Assembly: GCA_025458415.1 (NCBI GenBank)
Contig: JALOSN010000010.1
Span: forward strand, 1-14,893
DNA length: 14,893 nucleotides
Direction of reading: 5' to 3'
DNA from: Hydrogenophaga sp.
Lineage (GTDB): Bacteria > Pseudomonadota > Gammaproteobacteria > Burkholderiales > Burkholderiaceae_C
The notes under the pieces are model-generated. The model was not told the DNA's origin and did no database searches. It saw nothing but the letters and a program-made list of their open reading frames with translations. Numbering within the stretch: position 1 is the first letter of the stretch; each line of letters begins with the position of its first letter. Positions 6,688-13,743 of this stretch are shown here, in pieces. A program made the translations under genes and the position numbers.

Positions 6688-7545
6688 ATGCCTGACCTGC
6701 TGCCTTTTCTGATATCCGGTCTGGGCGTCGGCGCGGTCTACGCGCTGTCAGGCGTGGGCATCGTGGTGCTCTACCGTTCCTCGGGGGTGTTGAACTTCGC
6801 GTTCGGCGCACTCGGGGCGGTGAGCGCTTACGTGGCCTGGTCCGCACTGGAGCGGGAATGGCCCTTGGCCCTGGCGACCGCGGCCGGTGTGCTGTGTGCG
6901 GTGGTGCTTTCGCTGGCCTACGGCCGCCTACTTGCTCCTAAGCTGGCAGATCGTGACCCGACCGTGCGTTCTATCGGCACCCTGGGCCTTGCGCTGGTGC
7001 TGCTTGGCTTCACCGAGTGGTTCTGGGGTGAGCAGCCCCGTCGACTGGTTTTCCCGACCGACTCCGAGGCCATCGAATTCACCGACGTCTTCTTGACCTA
7101 CACACGGGTGCTGGGCCTGGCGACGGCGGTGGTCATGATGGCTGGTGTGGGGTTGCTGCTGGCACGTACCCGCATTGGCCTGGCCATGCGCGCTTTGTCC
7201 GATCAGCGCGGACTGAGCGCTATCCTGGGTATCCGGGTGCTCCAGGTCGACACCATCGCCTGGGTGCTGTCCGGTGCTTTCGCTGGTGTGTGCGGGCTGC
7301 TGCTGGGCAACATCGTCCGTTTGCAGGCCACGGTTCTCACCTTCCTGGTGATTCCGGCCTTTGCCGCCGCCATCGTCGGACGCCTGTCCTCCCTGCCCGC
7401 CACCGTAGCGGCCGGGCTGGTGATCGGCATCCTCGAATCCGTCGCGGTGGTGGTTCCCGGCTTCTCGCCGTTTCGCACCGCCACACCTTTCCTCATCGCG
7501 CTGCTGGCCATCCTGCTCTGGCGCGACGTTGCACGCAAGGCATGA
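6688..7545 (+). CDS. LivH-type ABC permease
   Basis: The 285-residue polytopic membrane protein opens with LLPFLISGLGVGAVYALSGVG and LNFAFGALG, the conserved start of LivH-family permeases, and includes TRIGLAMRALSDQ with its cytoplasmic loop (EAA-like region) and ILGIRV. About eight hydrophobic segments are visible. It forms half of the channel, paired with the next gene's LivM-type protein. The start is placed at ATG 6688, 7 bp after the binding-protein stop; GTG at 6685 is in frame and would add one residue. The Shine-Dalgarno sequence is poor (GAG at 6679-6681), so translation may be coupled to the gene before it. The stop codon overlaps the start of livM-like by ATGA at 7542-7545. Confidence 0.92.
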   Translation: MPDLLPFLISGLGVGAVYALSGVGIVVLYRSSGVLNFAFGALGAVSAYVAWSALEREWPLALATAAGVLCAVVLSLAYGRLLAPKLADRDPTVRSIGTLGLALVLLGFTEWFWGEQPRRLVFPTDSEAIEFTDVFLTYTRVLGLATAVVMMAGVGLLLARTRIGLAMRALSDQRGLSAILGIRVLQVDTIAWVLSGAFAGVCGLLLGNIVRLQATVLTFLVIPAFAAAIVGRLSSLPATVAAGLVIGILESVAVVVPGFSPFRTATPFLIALLAILLWRDVARKA

Positions 7546-8564
7546 TGACTCTGCCCACTTCGGTTCAACAGGAGCGGCGCAGCGCGCGCTTCGCACTCTG
7601 GCGCATGGTGCTGCTGGTGCTCCTTATAGGCGTTCTGGTTCCCTGGTTGGCCAATGCTTACTGGATCAAGACGCTCACCTCGTCGCTCGCCTTGGCCGTG
7701 GCCGCTGCTGGCGTCGCCTTGCTGTACGGCCAGCTGGGGCTGGTCAGTCTGTGCCAGTACGCCTTGCTGGGCGTGGGCGGCTGGGTGGCCTTGCGCGTGG
7801 GACACGGTCTGCAGTGGCCGTTCGAGCTGTGCGTGCTGGCCGGTGGCCTCTCGGCGGGCGTGGTCGGCATGCTGGCGGGCTTGCCTGCTCTGCGCCTTAA
7901 GGGCCTGTACCTGGCCTTGGTCACGCTGATGCTTGCCGGCGGCTTCCAGGTTGTGGTCAGCGCGACGGGCTTTCCCGACGGCGGCGATGGCTGGCTCGGT
8001 CGCATCAGTGGCAGCGAGCGGCTGACGTTCCCGCGGCCCGCCATCGCCCAGAGCGATTCGGCCTACTTCGCCTACGTTGCTGTCTGGCTGGCTGCCATTT
8101 TGGCTCTGCTGGACCTGCACCGCCGCACCCGTGCCGGTCGGGCGTGGGCGCTCATCCGCCGGGGAGAGGCCGTGGCCCAGGGGGCGGGCGTCAATGTGCT
8201 GCTCTACCAGACGTGGGCCTTCGGCCTCGCCGGGGTGTGTGCCGGGGTGGCCGGCACGCTGCTGGCAGGTGCGGTCGGTCAGCTCGACGGGCGCGCCTTC
8301 CCGGCCAGCGAGTCGGTCATGCTGTTCGCACTCACGATCGTGGGAGGGGCCTACCACTGGGTGGGCGCGCTCGTGGCGGGTCTGCTGCTGCGCGCGGTTC
8401 CATCGCTGCTGATTGACCTTGGCGTCAACGGCTTCCTGGCCATGGTGTTTTTCGGCGCGGCGCTGTTGCATGCGCTCATCACCGCGCCCAAGGGATTGGC
8501 AGGCCAATGGGTGGCGGCCCTTACAAGGCGCAAGGCACACCCTTCGTCAAAGGGGCACCCATGA
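7542..8564 (+). CDS. LivM-type ABC permease
   Basis: The 340-residue membrane protein has the LivM-family blocks YWIKTLTSSLALAVAAAGVALLYGQLGLVSL, LAGLPALRLKGLYLALVTLM and, near the C-terminus, TIVGGAYHWVGALVAGLLL. The segment RRGEAVAQGAGVNVLLYQTWAF is the cytoplasmic loop that docks on the ATPase. It forms the second half of the channel. ATG 7542 overlaps the LivH stop (ATGA), and a second ATG follows immediately at 7545 with AAGG a few bases upstream, so either may be used. The C-terminal tail (ALTRRKAHPSSKGHP) is basic and ends in another ATGA overlap with the ATPase gene at 8561-8564. Such overlaps imply translational coupling of the subunits. Confidence 0.92.
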   Translation: MMTLPTSVQQERRSARFALWRMVLLVLLIGVLVPWLANAYWIKTLTSSLALAVAAAGVALLYGQLGLVSLCQYALLGVGGWVALRVGHGLQWPFELCVLAGGLSAGVVGMLAGLPALRLKGLYLALVTLMLAGGFQVVVSATGFPDGGDGWLGRISGSERLTFPRPAIAQSDSAYFAYVAVWLAAILALLDLHRRTRAGRAWALIRRGEAVAQGAGVNVLLYQTWAFGLAGVCAGVAGTLLAGAVGQLDGRAFPASESVMLFALTIVGGAYHWVGALVAGLLLRAVPSLLIDLGVNGFLAMVFFGAALLHALITAPKGLAGQWVAALTRRKAHPSSKGHP

Positions 8565-9265
8565 TCGAGATCAAGAACCTCACAGTGGCCTTCGGGGCAG
8601 TGACGGCTATTGACGCACTCGACGCCGTCCTGGACGCTCCGGTGTGTGGATTGATCGGCCCCAATGGTGCGGGCAAGACCACCTTGGTCAATGTGCTCAG
8701 CGGCTTTGCCCAGGCGAAGTCGGGCGACGTTCTGGTGGATGGCAACGCCTTGCTGGTCATGAGCACGGCCCAGCGGGTGCGCTTTGGATTGCGCCGATCC
8801 TTCCAGACCGAGCAGGTGGTCGAGGACCTCAGCGCCTGGGACAACGTGCAAGCGATGCTGGACCATGTGCCGCACAGCCTCGGCGAGGCCGAGGGCCAAG
8901 TACACCGTGCGCTGGAGCATGTCAACCTTCTGGACAGCGCTGCGGTGCCCGGCGCCGAACTGGACCTGTTCCGCCGCCGTATGGTGGAGGTGGCCAAAGC
9001 GGTGGTGGGCAAGCCGCGCCTGATCCTGTTTGATGAGCCGGGCGCTGGCCTGGACGAACGCGAGTCCCGCCTGCTGCGCGACGCGATCGCCGCCATTCCA
9101 CAGCAATTCGGTGCCCAGGTGCTGCTGATCGATCACGACGTCGACCTGATCACCGACATCTGTACCCAGACCCTGGTGCTGGACTTCGGCCGCCGTCTGG
9201 CGCTGGGCCCTACGCGCGCCGTGCTCGACGATCCCAGCGTACGCCGGGCCTACCTTGGAACCTGA
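8561..9265 (+). CDS. LivG-type ABC ATPase with altered signature motif
   Basis: The 234-residue nucleotide-binding subunit has Walker A GPNGAGKTT (residues 33-41), a Q-loop region FQTEQVVEDLS, Walker B LILFDEPG (Asp158, Glu159), D-loop region AGLDERE and the switch His192 in LIDHDVDL. The ABC signature, expected as LSGGQ or LSYGQ just before the helix EVAKAVV, instead reads LDLFR at residues 134-138, so both glycines and the glutamine are missing. Related Liv-type ATPases may share a similar substitution, so this may be a subfamily trait rather than decay. The protein is otherwise complete, though a little shorter than typical LivG proteins (about 250). AGGGG at 8551-8555 lies 5 bases before ATG 8561. 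It would pair with the LivF-type subunit encoded next. Confidence 0.9.
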   Translation: MIEIKNLTVAFGAVTAIDALDAVLDAPVCGLIGPNGAGKTTLVNVLSGFAQAKSGDVLVDGNALLVMSTAQRVRFGLRRSFQTEQVVEDLSAWDNVQAMLDHVPHSLGEAEGQVHRALEHVNLLDSAAVPGAELDLFRRRMVEVAKAVVGKPRLILFDEPGAGLDERESRLLRDAIAAIPQQFGAQVLLIDHDVDLITDICTQTLVLDFGRRLALGPTRAVLDDPSVRRAYLGT

Positions 9266-9272
9266 ACCTTCC

Positions 9273-9974
9273 ATGCTAGAAGTTCGACAACTCCATATTT
9301 CACGCGGCGGCAAGGCCGTGGTGCACGGCATCGATCTCGACGTCGCACCCGGCGAGGTCGTTGCATTGCTCGGACCCAACGGGGCGGGCAAGTCCAGCAT
9401 CGTGCAGGCGCTGGCCGGAGCGGTTTCGCACAGCCAGGGAAGCATCCAGCTCGAAGGCAAGTCGCTGTCCGGCATGTCGCCAGACAGGGTACGCCGCGCT
9501 GGACTGGCCATCGTGCCCGAGGGCCACCACCTGTTGGGCAGTCTCTCTGTTCATGACAACCTGCGTGCGGCCTCGCTGATGCTGCCAAAGGCCGACGTCG
9601 ACCCGGCCATTCGGCGGGTGCTCGACGTGTTCCCCGAGCTGCAGGCCAAGCTGGATCAGCCTGGAAGAGCCTTGTCCGGGGGCCAGAAGCAGATGGTCTG
9701 CATGGCGCAGGCGCTGCTCGCCCGACCCAAGCTGCTGGTGGTGGACGAGCTGTCCCTCGGCTTGGCGCCGCTGGTGGTCAAGCGTCTGGCCGACGTGGTA
9801 TCGCTGACCGCTGCTCAAGGAACCGGTGTGCTGCTGATCGAGCAGTTCACGACGCTCGCGCTGTCTTTGGCGTCTCGCGCCTTCGTGCTGCAGCGCGGTC
9901 GCATGGCATGGTCGGGGACTGCCCGCGCATTGCGTGAAGCGCCAGAGGTTTTGCACAGCAGTTATCTGGGCTGA
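9273..9974 (+). CDS. LivF-type ABC ATPase
   Basis: The 233-residue subunit has Walker A GPNGAGKSS (residues 34-42), GLAIVPEGHHLLGSLSVHDNL typical of LivF, an intact signature LSGGQ (134-138), Walker B LLVVDELS and LGLAP, and LLIEQFTTLAL at the switch position, where LivF proteins commonly have EQN in place of the usual histidine. It forms the ATPase heterodimer with the LivG-type protein, so one composite ATP site would have an intact signature and the other an altered one. ATG 9273 is chosen because the protein then begins MLEVRQL as LivF proteins do; TTG at 9255 is in frame and would overlap the previous gene. No good Shine-Dalgarno sequence precedes either start. The stop codon abuts the AGGGGG ribosome binding site of the next gene. 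Confidence 0.93.
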   Translation: MLEVRQLHISRGGKAVVHGIDLDVAPGEVVALLGPNGAGKSSIVQALAGAVSHSQGSIQLEGKSLSGMSPDRVRRAGLAIVPEGHHLLGSLSVHDNLRAASLMLPKADVDPAIRRVLDVFPELQAKLDQPGRALSGGQKQMVCMAQALLARPKLLVVDELSLGLAPLVVKRLADVVSLTAAQGTGVLLIEQFTTLALSLASRAFVLQRGRMAWSGTARALREAPEVLHSSYLG

Positions 9975-9987
9975 AGGGGGCGCGATC

Positions 9988-11172
9988 ATGCAGTTCCGAT
10001 TTGGTTGGCCAGGCAGAGGTCTGAACTTCGCAGGCCGCGCCGTGCTGATCGTGGCAGCGGCGCTGCCGGGTTGGGTGGCAGGACAGACAGAACGCAACCC
10101 ACCGTTGCGCTTTGGTTCGGTGAACAGCCTGAGTGGTCCTGCCGTGTTTCCGGAGTCCAGTGCAGCCGTCCGGGCCTACTTCGAATCTGTGAACGCCGAC
10201 GGTGGCATCCGGGGGCAGCGACTGGAGTTGATGGTTGAGGACGACAAAGGGAATCCCGCCGAGGCCAGGGCGGCCGCGCGTCGCCTGGTCGAGAAGCATG
10301 GCGTGCTGGCGATGGTGGGCAGCGCCAGCATCGTCGACTGTGCCAGCAACGCCGGGCTGTACCGCAGCGCGAACCTGATGTCGCTTCAGGGTACCGGCGT
10401 CGAGCCGGAATGTTTCGCTTCCAGCCATGTGGTGCCTGTCAACACAGGCCCCTATCTGTCTGTGCGAAATGCTCTCCAGTTTGCGCGCGAGACCCTGAAG
10501 TCCACCCGCCCCTGTGCCATCATTCTCGACATCCCAGGCACACGCGCTGCCTTCGACGACGTGTTGCAGGGCTGGAGCCTCGAGAGTGGTGTCGCAGTGG
10601 TCCATGTGGAACGCTTCGGCCCGGGCGCCGATGTCGAAGCACTGGTCAGGCAGGTCGAGGCCAAGCGTTGCGATGCGGTGGTGCACACGGGCGTCGAGCC
10701 CATGGTCCTTGAATGGGTTCGCACGGTGCAGAGGCTCGGTGTACTCGCCAGGGTTCCCACCATTTTTCTCACCCCTGCCTACACCCAGAACGTAGCCACG
10801 GAGCTGAGCGCCACCCGATTGCCGATCTATTGCATGGCCGAGTTCGATCCTTGGTCCAGCCGTTCCCTCTCACTGACCCACTGGCGCACCATGATGCAGC
10901 GTTCCAGAGTGCCTCCGTCATCCTTTTCTCAGGGAGGGTATGTTTCGGCGCAGCTGTTGGTCAGGGCCTTGCGCAGCATCAAAGGCGACATCACCCGGGA
11001 TAGCGTCGGCGCAGCGCTGCGTTCGGTGGAGGATGTGGAGCTGACCATGCTGGGATCCCGGCTGAGCATCGGGTCCAACACGCGCCACAACCCGAACAGA
11101 GCTACGTTGCCTATGAAGCTGGACCAAGGTGCGTGGCGCATCGCCAGCGCCTTCTGGGTCGTTGCGCCCTGA
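9988..11172 (+). CDS. Periplasmic substrate-binding protein 2, divergent paralogue
   Basis: This 394-residue type-I periplasmic binding protein has a signal region ending near GWVAG-QTE followed by LRFGSVNSLSGPAVFP, NADGGIRGQRLELMVEDDKGNP and HGVLAMVGSASIVDC. It is clearly a distant relative of binding protein 1: shared blocks include NA(N/D)GGI, VLAMVGS, the cysteines in VDC and ECF, and the identical VPVNTGP. It is shorter, lacks the C-terminal tail of protein 1, and the C-terminal lobe has drifted more. It closes the operon, 13 bp after the LivF stop, with AGGGGG at 9975-9980 seven bases before ATG 9988. It may present a second ligand, such as a different chain length or the oxidised product, to the same transporter, or act in sensing. 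The ligand is unknown. Confidence 0.9.
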   Translation: MQFRFGWPGRGLNFAGRAVLIVAAALPGWVAGQTERNPPLRFGSVNSLSGPAVFPESSAAVRAYFESVNADGGIRGQRLELMVEDDKGNPAEARAAARRLVEKHGVLAMVGSASIVDCASNAGLYRSANLMSLQGTGVEPECFASSHVVPVNTGPYLSVRNALQFARETLKSTRPCAIILDIPGTRAAFDDVLQGWSLESGVAVVHVERFGPGADVEALVRQVEAKRCDAVVHTGVEPMVLEWVRTVQRLGVLARVPTIFLTPAYTQNVATELSATRLPIYCMAEFDPWSSRSLSLTHWRTMMQRSRVPPSSFSQGGYVSAQLLVRALRSIKGDITRDSVGAALRSVEDVELTMLGSRLSIGSNTRHNPNRATLPMKLDQGAWRIASAFWVVAP

Positions 11173-11248
11173 CCGGTGGCGTTTCGAACCAACGGGCCGC
11201 AAGCCGGGCCGGCCCAGCAACCTCAATGCGCCATCGACCGGTGGCGTT
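11163..11248. repeat. Near-identical ~21-bp direct repeat at the convergent gene junction
   Basis: TGCGCC-ct-GACCGGTGGCGTT at 11163-11183 recurs as TGCGCC-atc-GACCGGTGGCGTT at 11227-11248, 64-65 bp apart. The first copy overlaps the last codons and stop of binding protein 2; the second overlaps the last codons of the AraC gene on the other strand. Two blocks of 6 and 13 bp match exactly, with only the 2-3 bp between them differing. Confidence 0.7.
11194..11215. terminator. Possible bidirectional stem-loop between convergent genes
   Basis: GGGCCG (11194-11199) can pair with CGGCCC (11210-11215) across a 10-base loop, in the 50-bp gap between the operon stop and the AraC stop. No run of T follows on either strand, so this is not a classical intrinsic terminator. 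It is the only hairpin I see at the place where one would be expected. Confidence 0.25.
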
Positions 11249-12200
11249 CCTGTGCCGCCTGGAGCTGAAAAGCCCTCGGGGTCAGTCCGTACTCTTGTTT
11301 GAACAGGCGGCAGAAGTGAGCGCTGCTCTTGAAGCCCCAGTCAAACGCGATGTCGGCGACGGACCGGCCTTCGTTCGTCTGGTCTGCCAGAGCCGAGCGG
11401 CATCGATCTAGGCGAGCTGCCCAGATGTGGCGCTCCAGGCCGCACTCGTCGTCCTCAAACACCCGGTGCAAGTAGCGCTTGGAGCAGCGCAGTGCCTCTG
11501 CGATGCGCTGGATGCTCAGGTCCGGATCCGCCACATGGGTCTGCACGTATTGGCGCACGCGCATTTTCATGACCGAGGGCAGGGGCATGGGTGCACCGGA
11601 TCGCTGCAGGGACTCCGCCAGCGTGGATGCCAGCAGGCCCACCACGGATTCGCTCACGGTGTGGCCCACACCGTCTGGAAGCTTCTGCAACTGTTCGCTC
11701 AGGGCCTGGAGATAGCTGCCAAACACGCCATGAAGACCCGCGATGTTGTGTGTGCCCATCTCGCCCGCGTGCGGCACGGGCAGACGCAGGCCGGCCAGCG
11801 CCGAGCGTGGCACCTGGGTCACCAGAAGACTGCAACGCTTCGGGTTGGTGATGGAATAGGGAATCCGGGGGTCGTACAGGATCCAGTGACCGGGGTCAAG
11901 TACCACGCGGCGCTGCTGTTGTTCGACCACTCCTTGGCCCGCCACCTGAAGCACCAGCTTGTAGAAATCGTCGCTGGGCAGCTCTCCGCATGCGGCATCA
12001 CGCACCACATGGTGCGCAGGGGCTTCGATCCTGTACATACGCAACTGCCCCACCTCATAGGCGTCGATGGACGCGTCGAGTGGGCCTTCGTCCAGATTGG
12101 CCACCCGCAGACGTCCGAAGTATTGGGCGTTGATCAGGCCCCAGGTTTCTGCTCGCTCTGCGGCATGAACGCGGCCGGTGGACGTTAGCGTGTGGTTCAT
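11223..12200 (-). CDS. AraC-family transcriptional regulator
   Basis: The 325-residue protein has an N-terminal sensory domain (about residues 1-200) of the AraC_binding_2 kind, with VLQVAGQGVVEQQQRRVVLDPGHWILYDPRIPYSI. The C-terminal pair of helix-turn-helix motifs spans about 220-315: LSIQRIAEALRCSKRYLHRVF and SVADIAFDWGFKSSAHFCRLFKQEYGLTPRAFQ, which match the AraC/XylS signature. This architecture is shared with FeaR, the activator of phenylacetaldehyde dehydrogenase in E. coli. It faces the catabolic operon, its stop 50 bp from the operon's last stop, and is the only regulator in the window, so it is the likely activator of that operon. Its start at 12200 has only a weak Shine-Dalgarno sequence. 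A motif shared with the GMC upstream region lies about 100-125 bp upstream. The inducer is unknown. Confidence 0.92.
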   Translation of the reverse strand: MNHTLTSTGRVHAAERAETWGLINAQYFGRLRVANLDEGPLDASIDAYEVGQLRMYRIEAPAHHVVRDAACGELPSDDFYKLVLQVAGQGVVEQQQRRVVLDPGHWILYDPRIPYSITNPKRCSLLVTQVPRSALAGLRLPVPHAGEMGTHNIAGLHGVFGSYLQALSEQLQKLPDGVGHTVSESVVGLLASTLAESLQRSGAPMPLPSVMKMRVRQYVQTHVADPDLSIQRIAEALRCSKRYLHRVFEDDECGLERHIWAARLDRCRSALADQTNEGRSVADIAFDWGFKSSAHFCRLFKQEYGLTPRAFQLQAAQERHRSMAH

Positions 12201-12300
12201 GGGACGGACTTCAAGTAAAAGCGAAAGAAGTCTATTAGATGCGCCAACTGGCTCATCGAGTGTTTGCCCTAGTAAAGCCGACCCAAAATGTCACCAGTCT

Positions 12301-12324
12301 GCACTTCCAATTGTCTGAAAGTGA
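12301..12324. promoter_or_regulatory. Inverted pair of TTGrAAGTGC-like motifs upstream of the AraC gene
   Basis: TTGGAAGTGC is read on the minus strand at 12301-12310 and CTGAAAGTGA on the plus strand at 12315-12324. The flanking bases extend the inverted repeat imperfectly (CCAGT at 12294-12298 and ACTGG at 12325-12329). The similar TTGAAAGTGC lies at 1180-1189 before the GMC operon. This is a candidate autoregulatory operator in the 152-bp gap (12201-12352) ahead of the AraC gene. Confidence 0.4.
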
Positions 12325-12352
12325 ACTGGCCTTCACGCCTGGCTCCACCCGT

Positions 12353-12745
12353 TCAACCGGATGCGGGACGATTTGCAACCAACTGGTAGAAACTCACCCG
12401 CCAGCCTTGCGGACTTTGAATCAAGGACAAACCGAGTCTGCCTTGCAAAGAGACGCCACCGGGCGCCTCAAATGCCACTTCCGAAAGGGCGTGCACCAGA
12501 TCCGGCATGGGTTGTGTGGCACAGAGCAACGATGCCTGAACACAAAGGCCCCGCGGCGCCCGTTCGTAGTAGGCCTGGATCTGGCTGCGCCCTTGAAGCG
12601 GATTGGGACCCGTGGCCACGAACAAGGCGGACTCATCGAACAACTCTGACAATGCATTGAAGTTCCCAGCCGATAGAGCTGAAGCCCATGCATCGAGAAA
12701 AGCGTTGGCGATTTCGCTGCTATCAGCCTGCGATTCATTTGTCAT
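12353..12745 (-). CDS. SnoaL-like / SgcJ-EcaC-type NTF2-fold protein
   Basis: The 130-residue protein has the compact alpha+beta layout of the NTF2-like superfamily: a helical AFLDAWASALSAGNFNALSELF, the following DESALFVATGPNPLQGRSQIQAYY, and a C-terminal LSLIQSPQGWRVSFYQL strand. This pattern matches the SgcJ/EcaC or DUF4440-like group. Members range from small enzymes to binding proteins, so no reaction can be assigned. The start at 12745 (MTNESQ) is chosen over the upstream in-frame ATG at 12826 because the extra segment overlaps the reductase gene and looks non-native; AGGGGA lies about 11 bases upstream. It is the last gene of the minus-strand operon, 40 bp after the VanB-type reductase, and is followed by the 152-bp gap before the AraC gene. 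A link to the catabolic operon is possible but not shown. Confidence 0.75.
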   Translation of the reverse strand: MTNESQADSSEIANAFLDAWASALSAGNFNALSELFDESALFVATGPNPLQGRSQIQAYYERAPRGLCVQASLLCATQPMPDLVHALSEVAFEAPGGVSLQGRLGLSLIQSPQGWRVSFYQLVANRPASG

Positions 12746-12785
12746 GGTTCTGGTTTTCCCCTTGCACCCAGGATGCGTGTGCGAG

Positions 12786-13739
12786 CTACAAGTCCAACAC
12801 CAGCACGCCGGTAGCGCGTGAAACACAAGCGCACATCAGTTCGCCGTCGGAGCGATCTTCTTGGGTCAGAAACGTGTCGCGGTGGTGTATCTGCCCTCGC
12901 GCCACCGGCACCAGGCAACTGCCGCAAATGCCTGCGCGGCAGTCGTGTGCAACGTCCACGCCGCTGGCCAGCAACGCATCCAGCAAGGTTTGCTGGCGCC
13001 CCACCTCGATGCGCATGCCAAGCTGGCGCAACTCCACGGTGAACGGTTCATCGCTTGCACCACCGGTCGCTGCGCCAAAGCGCTCAAAGTGAACCTGTCC
13101 CGCAGGCCAACCTTGCTTCGCCGCAATGTCCAGCGCAGCATCCAGCATCGCCGATGGTCCGCACACATACAGGTGATCACCTGACGAAGCCTCGCCAATG
13201 CAGCGCTGCATGGTGAGCACGCTCGCGCCCACATCCAGACCCACCCACTCGTGTAGCACCAGCCCCCTCAACGCTCGCAACTCGTCTCGGTAGGCCATCA
13301 CCTCGATGTTTCGTCCAAAGTAGTGCAGTTCGACGTTCTGCCCTTGTGCTGCAAGAGCGCGTGCCATGCAAAGCAACGGAGTGATGCCGATTCCCCCGGC
13401 CAGAAGCACCGACCGGTGTGCATGGCTGGCCAAGGGAAAGGCGTTGCTGGGTCCCTGGATCTCGAGCCGGTTACCCACTTGGACCGCTTCATGCATCCAC
13501 CTCGAACCACCCTGACCACCCCGTTGGTGGAGCACCGCGATTTCGTAGCAGTGGCGTTCGGCTGGCGCAGACACCAGAGAGTAAGAGCGCGTGTTCGTGG
13601 AGCCTCTGCCCGGCATCACCTCTACCTTCAGGTGTGCGCCTGGCTCGAAAGCGGGCAGCTCTTCGCCCGCTGGGTCCACCAGTTCGAAGGCGCGGATATC
13701 CGGCGTCAGCTGGCGGATGGCTTTGACGTGAAGCTGCAT
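12786..13739 (-). CDS. PDR/VanB-type flavin and 2Fe-2S oxidoreductase
   Basis: This 317-residue protein moves electrons from NAD(P)H through flavin to a plant-type 2Fe-2S cluster, like phthalate dioxygenase reductase and vanillate demethylase reductase VanB. In order it shows the flavin-binding RSYSLVSAP, the nucleotide-binding LLAGGIGITPLLCMARAL with YVCGPSAMLDAAL, and a C-terminal ferredoxin domain with CRAGICGSC and the fourth cysteine in ELMCACV. Length and domain order match the family. The usual partner is a Rieske oxygenase, but none is encoded here; the neighbours are a nitronate monooxygenase, a MOSC protein and a SnoaL-like protein. ATG 13739 follows the monooxygenase stop by 4 bp, with AGGG about 8 bases upstream; a longer form starting within the previous gene is possible but less likely. 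Electron acceptor unknown. Confidence 0.92.
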   Translation of the reverse strand: MQLHVKAIRQLTPDIRAFELVDPAGEELPAFEPGAHLKVEVMPGRGSTNTRSYSLVSAPAERHCYEIAVLHQRGGQGGSRWMHEAVQVGNRLEIQGPSNAFPLASHAHRSVLLAGGIGITPLLCMARALAAQGQNVELHYFGRNIEVMAYRDELRALRGLVLHEWVGLDVGASVLTMQRCIGEASSGDHLYVCGPSAMLDAALDIAAKQGWPAGQVHFERFGAATGGASDEPFTVELRQLGMRIEVGRQQTLLDALLASGVDVAHDCRAGICGSCLVPVARGQIHHRDTFLTQEDRSDGELMCACVSRATGVLVLDL

Positions 13740-13743
13740 CGAA

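Noticed and set aside
7203..8540. 445-codon minus-strand open frame opposite the permease genes
   Set aside because: It is antisense to two clear Liv-type permeases; the translation is rich in Gln, Arg and His with no motif and no credible start site.
9255..9272. TTG start for the LivF-type gene
   Set aside because: It would add six residues with no family match and overlap the previous gene; ATG 9273 gives the normal N-terminus.
8351..9511. 386-codon minus-strand open frame opposite the ATPase genes
   Set aside because: It overlaps both ATPase genes in full, and no protein family is recognisable in it.
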